64,000 nt of DNA, taken from Dendrobium chrysotoxum (Eukaryota > Streptophyta > Magnoliopsida > Asparagales > Orchidaceae). Location: assembly GCA_019925795.1 (NCBI GenBank), contig CM034305.1, positions 70,606,573-70,670,572 of the forward strand. The letters are read 5' to 3'. This document shows, piece by piece, positions 60,699 to 64,000 of this stretch. How positions within the stretch are numbered: position 1 is the stretch's first letter; each line of letters starts with the position of its first letter. Below the pieces are notes generated by a model. That model saw only the letters and a list, made by a program, of their open reading frames with translations, searched no databases and was not told the DNA's origin. Made by a program: the position numbers and the translations under genes.

Positions 60699-60818
60699 GG
60701 CTTCGTTTGGGACGACTATCTTATTGTTTCTTGAAGCAGCTTTTTAGTACACATATTTTAATTTTTGTACTTAAAAGCTGTTTTAAGAAGCAATAAGAAA
60801 GCCGTCCCAAACGAAGCC
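60699..60818. mobile_element. intact Tourist-like MITE
   Basis: 120 bp, ends GGCTTCGTTTGGGACG and its complement CGTCCCAAACGAAGCC, target duplication TAA at 60696-60698 and 60819-60821. The arms are complementary nearly to the centre (tgtacttaaaagctg against its partner), so a transcript would fold as one long hairpin. The family is PIF/Harbinger by duplication length and terminal motif. Confidence 0.92.
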
Positions 60819-61002
60819 TAAATTAATTAAGTTGCTTCTTCATTAGACCTTACGATCGAATGACAGGGGAACGAACTTCATGCATCAGATGAATTGGTAC
60901 ATTCATAATGCGCAAAATGAATTGGCACATTCAGCAGTGTGCTAAATGTTTTGATGAATTTGCTCCTACTTAAAATTTTATTTTATTATGCTTCTCAAAA
61001 TA

Positions 61003-61232
61003 TTTTTTTTTTTTGGAACGGGGAGTATTGGCCCGCTACCACGTCAGCTTGTGATGCGCATGGCGGTGTCCACTAGTCTCCTCGGCTAACATAGACGAGC
61101 AACCCACACCTATTACTACTCGTGGCCCGCGCTTATTGTGTCCCCCCTAGAGGGGCGCGGCGCCCGAGGGAATCGAGCACGGGTTGGGGGTTCCCAACCG
61201 TACTCACCCACCAACCAAGCTAAGCATCAGTG
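61003..61232 (-). mobile_element. tRNA-derived SINE
   Basis: On the minus strand the 5' part reads GCTTAGCTTGGTTGGTGGG, a good pol III box A (TAGCTTGGTTGG), followed after about 45 bases by TGCTCGATTCC, a good box B. A GC-rich body and a 3' run of A (the T-run at 61003-61014) follow. Length and layout fit a plant tRNA-related SINE. No duplication is visible; instead, host sequence is missing compared with copy A. The ends are approximate. Confidence 0.8.
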
Positions 61233-61790
61233 GGTAGGAGTGCTTTCATTGTACCGACAATAGTTCATGCATCGTAATTCGTAATGTTCATCGACAAACA
61301 TCTTAGCAAAAATTTATTCCAATTCATGAAATATTTCGAAATAACTATTTCAAAGTTTGACGAATGACTCAAAAGCAAAACTCGACAATTATGTGATGAG
61401 GAAACAGTAGAAAGAAAGCATCATTGTTTCCAAAATTACAATATTAATTTTGGTAATTAGAGTCCTTTGAGCACAAGACTTTCAGATGGGCAAATAGTTT
61501 GATGAATAAAATTCAAGAAGATCATTTTTATATATCTTAAAATATTGAGAAATTTGAAATTTAAATGCCTTAGAAACTATCTCATAATCTAAAGATTTAA
61601 ACTAATTAATTAAAAAAATAAATTTAACATATATGTTTCTCATAAAAGATAAAAAAGAAAAAAGATTATGATTATACAAAGTGATAGCACTCATAAGAAA
61701 TTGAAAGAAAATGGTAATTATGGTGCTCGCGTCCCTCTAAATTCTGGACTGAAAAGAAAATGATAACTATGTAAAGTGTAAATACAATTA

Positions 61791-62049
61791 ATATTATAAA
61801 TTTATTTTTAAGTACTTAGAAATTTAGTGTTATTTTAAGCATTTAAATTTATTTACATGATCCAGTAAAAAAATTAAATTAATTAAGAAATATGAGGTGT
61901 AATCATCTTGTAGAGAACCCCACTTCTCCCATCAGCTTGTTGGACAACAAAATGCCAATATCATTCTTTAGGTGACAGATGGCGCCTCCAAAGCTTGACC
62001 ATTGATTAAAATAATGAAAGATACAAAATAAACATTATAAGACATATAA
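61791..62049. other. no recognised feature
   Basis: AT-rich spacer between segmental duplicate C and the 3' end of LINE-4. Confidence 0.4.
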
Positions 62050-62616
62050 AAAAATAAAAATAAAAACTTACAAATCCTGAATACTAGAAACTAAGCTTCC
62101 AAGCTAAATAAAAACAATCTTATAACCTGCCCAAGACAAAAACCAAAATGAAGACTGAAAAAACTAGCCTCCAAAATGTACAAAGAAAATACAAGTCTTT
62201 AAATCCCAAATAACCCATTAAGCCAATAAACAGCAAAGATATCCATCCAGCCCAAAAGGATCTGAAAGACATTACAGACAAATATTCTAGAGAACATCCA
62301 ACAATCAAATTGAACACCCCTCTTAATCCTCTTAACTAGATACCAATTCTAATGCAGGTCTTCAATATCCAGAAAAAATCTTCCAAACATAAAGCCTTGA
62401 GACAACCAAAAAACGAACCAAAAGCCAAGCTTAATCCTCACAACTAGTTGACAATTCCAGAGAAGGACTCCACTATCCAAAACTTCCCCCAAATTAATAG
62501 ATATTCTATCTAGAACAAATCACAAACCAAGAATATGTGACTAGACTTCAAAAGCACCAGCACACCCAAACTCCTTGCTCAACCAGCAGAATATCTAATG
62601 TTAAGGGAAAAAAAAT

Positions 62617-62633
62617 ACACACACACACACACA
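62617..62633. repeat. (AC)n microsatellite
   Basis: A run of about eight AC dinucleotides within the LINE-4 3' UTR. Confidence 0.8.
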
Positions 62634-62885
62634 AACTAACAAAATAAAGCACAAAAAAGACTCAGGAATGTTAAATTTTCAACCGATTCGTCTTAGAGAA
62701 AATGAACCTGACAATCCCAATTCAAAACGGCCTATCCAAGTCCAAACTGAATGTAATTTAATAAAAAAATCAAAAACCTTGGTTGCTAGAAAAGACCATC
62801 TAGATCGAACTATCGGTTGTCAAAACAGCCATCCAAAGGTCCAAGATTAAAATTTAACTAACACATCATACTCTCTTCCAAAAAT

Positions 62886-63642
62886 TAACAACAACAACAA
62901 CAACATTAAGCCTTTATCCCACTACGTGGGCTCGGCTACATGAATCCTTTTTCTCCATTGTGTCCTATTAAAAGTCAAATTCTTGTTTAAATCTAATTAA
63001 GAAAGATCATTTCTAATATTTTCTAACCAAGTCTTTTTAGGTCTACCTCTACCTTTCTTAACATAAGTAATATCTATTACCTCTATTTTCCTAACCGGGT
63101 CATCGGGAGGCCGCCGTTTTATGTGACCAAACCATCTAAGGCAACTCTCTCCAATCTTATCTTCCATTGGAGCTACTCCAACCTTTTCACGTATATGCTC
63201 ATTTCGTATCCTGTCTCTAAGGGTAAAGCCACTCATCCACCTAAGCATCCTCATCTTTGCAACACTTAACTTAGTATTATGTTTCTCTTTTAACGGCCAA
63301 CATTCGGCACCATAAAGCATTGCAGGTCTCACCACCATCTTATAGAATTTTCCCTTAAGTTTGAGGGGTACTTTTCTATCACACAACAAGCCTGATGCAT
63401 TCCTCCACTTCAACCATCCAACTTGAATTCTACTGATAATATCCCCATCTATTTCACCATCACTCTGAACAATAGATCCAAGATATCTAAAACATGTACT
63501 CTTATTAATGACTTGATCACCCAAAGTTACAATCCCCTCACTAGGTCTATTATTACTAAAATTACACTCCATATATTTCGTTTTAGATTTACTCAAACGA
63601 AAACCTTTAGACTCTAAGGTTGACATCCATAATTCATGTTTA
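62886..63642 (-). mobile_element. RTE-type LINE, 5'-truncated, inserted in LINE-4
   Basis: The minus strand encodes the RTE C-terminal region (LWMSTLESKGFRLSKSKTKY, CFRYLGSIVQSDGEIDGDII, PLKLKGKFYKMVVRPAMLYG, MRMLRWMSGFTLRDRI, RGRPKKTWLENIRNDLS), open to a stop just before the LDLNKN equivalent. It then has the family 3' end (cccactacgtgggctcggc on the plus strand) and a (TTG)n tail. The target duplication cttccaaaaat is at 62875-62885 and 63643-63653. It is very close to the copy at 38159-38958. Confidence 0.94.
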
Positions 63643-63659
63643 CTTCCAAAAATGAACAA

Positions 63660-64000
63660 GACACCAAATTTATGATAAATAAAATTTTATCTCATTAGAT
63701 GATTTCCAAAAGGAAATCATAGCAAAAATAGCCTGCTTAATCAACCAACAAATTAAATCCAAACTATTGCAATTACCTGCAAACTTCCTTTCATTCATTT
63801 TTCTCCACAAAAAATACATAGAGCAACAAACAGTAAAAAAGAATAGATTATTAACATCCTTAGACACATCTAAATCGAAAATAAAATCAAAATCTTGTAA
63901 AAGATTAGGCTTAAGAATGAAGTGGCTTAAACAAAAATTAACTTTGAAATAATGAAAAAAGTAAACTCACATTCAAAAAGTAAATGATATGGGATTCAGT
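63660..64000 (-). pseudogene. LINE-4 ORF2 C-terminal fragment
   Basis: A degenerate coding remnant on the minus strand entering from beyond the window end: HLLFECEF (zf-RVT Cys box), then a frame change, then SMYFLWRKMNERKFAGNCNS and FAMISFWKSSNE, the usual C-terminal helix block of plant L1 ORF2. It ends in TAA near 63671. Confidence 0.75.

Larger units (their letters stand above)
60180..61790 (+). repeat. segmental duplicate C
   Basis: Paralogous to 9640-10187 plus 16728-17892 in the same order and orientation, with the Tourist MITE intact and no LINE. The stretch equivalent to 16923-17331 is missing and a SINE stands in its place. The right limit is near gataactatgtaaagtg, where copy A carries the RTE fragment instead. 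Confidence 0.82.
62050..64000 (-). mobile_element. 3' part of a different L1 family (LINE-4), runs off the window
   Basis: On the minus strand the zf-RVT and C-terminal part of an L1 ORF2 is readable from the window end (HLLFECEF, then LFFFTVCCSMYFLWRKMNER and LICWLIKQAIFAMISFWKSS). A long T/G-rich 3' UTR follows and fades into an A-rich tail near 62050-62080. It differs from LINE-1 to LINE-3 in that no RNase H follows zf-RVT. An RTE element lies within it. Confidence 0.75.

Noticed and set aside
61140..61220. A functional tRNA gene
   Set aside because: Only pol III box A and box B-like motifs are present. No cloverleaf or acceptor stem can be drawn, and an A tail follows, so a SINE explains it better.

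Overview
This is a plant nuclear window, almost certainly from a flowering plant. The evidence is a DUF247 family gene (a land-plant family), plant-type L1 LINEs whose ORF1 carries DUF4283 and whose ORF2 ends in a zf-RVT and RNase H domain, a CACTA transposon with TNP2 and Transposase_24 genes, a Tat-like Ty3/gypsy gag, hAT and Tourist MITEs, a tRNA-derived SINE, and an AT-rich background. I cannot place the species. The region is repeat-dominated and holds only one plausibly functional cellular gene.

Layout. 1-6470 is AT-rich, gene-free sequence with three tandem repeat blocks: a GATCTGACGGCTA-motif block, a 157-bp unit with palindromic TTGAC motifs, and a CTAG-rich minisatellite. 6471-8480 is a ~0.53-kb tandem duplication holding a CpG-dense hAT MITE (7018-7810). 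10203-16711 is a nearly intact L1 LINE (LINE-1) inserted inside a Tourist MITE, with a 16-bp target duplication. Its ORFs carry one 1-bp frameshift and one nonsense codon. 17.9-19.4 kb holds RTE-type LINE fragments. 20758-23011 is a 5'-truncated L1 (LINE-2) ending in an (AT)n tract.

25477-33345 (minus strand) is a DUF247 gene: two exons joined in phase 0 across a 6.56-kb intron that contains a second copy of the GC-rich hAT MITE. 34979-49826 is an old, decayed L1 (LINE-3) interrupted twice, by an RTE fragment (38159-38958) and by a 7.3-kb CACTA element (40803-48141). Removing each insertion with one target-site copy restores the LINE reading. 51306-57598 is a four-copy tandem array with a 1595-bp period that begins at the microsatellite tail of a tiny RTE insertion. 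57640-60174 is the 5' end of a minus-strand Ty3/gypsy element (gag/protease remnants and a 601-bp LTR). 60180-61790 is a paralogue of the DNA flanking LINE-1 and preserves the empty target site; it also has a SINE. 62050-64000 is the 3' end of a fourth, different L1 on the minus strand, again with an RTE fragment inside it.

The most useful observations are: the TAATG overlap between ORF1 and ORF2 of LINE-1; loss of three of four RNase H catalytic acids in LINE-1 while RT motifs are kept; the datable nesting order of elements; the internal duplication of the CACTA transposase; and the RTE-tail-anchored tandem array. I found no tRNA, rRNA or CRISPR, and no completely new system. All alignments were made by eye.
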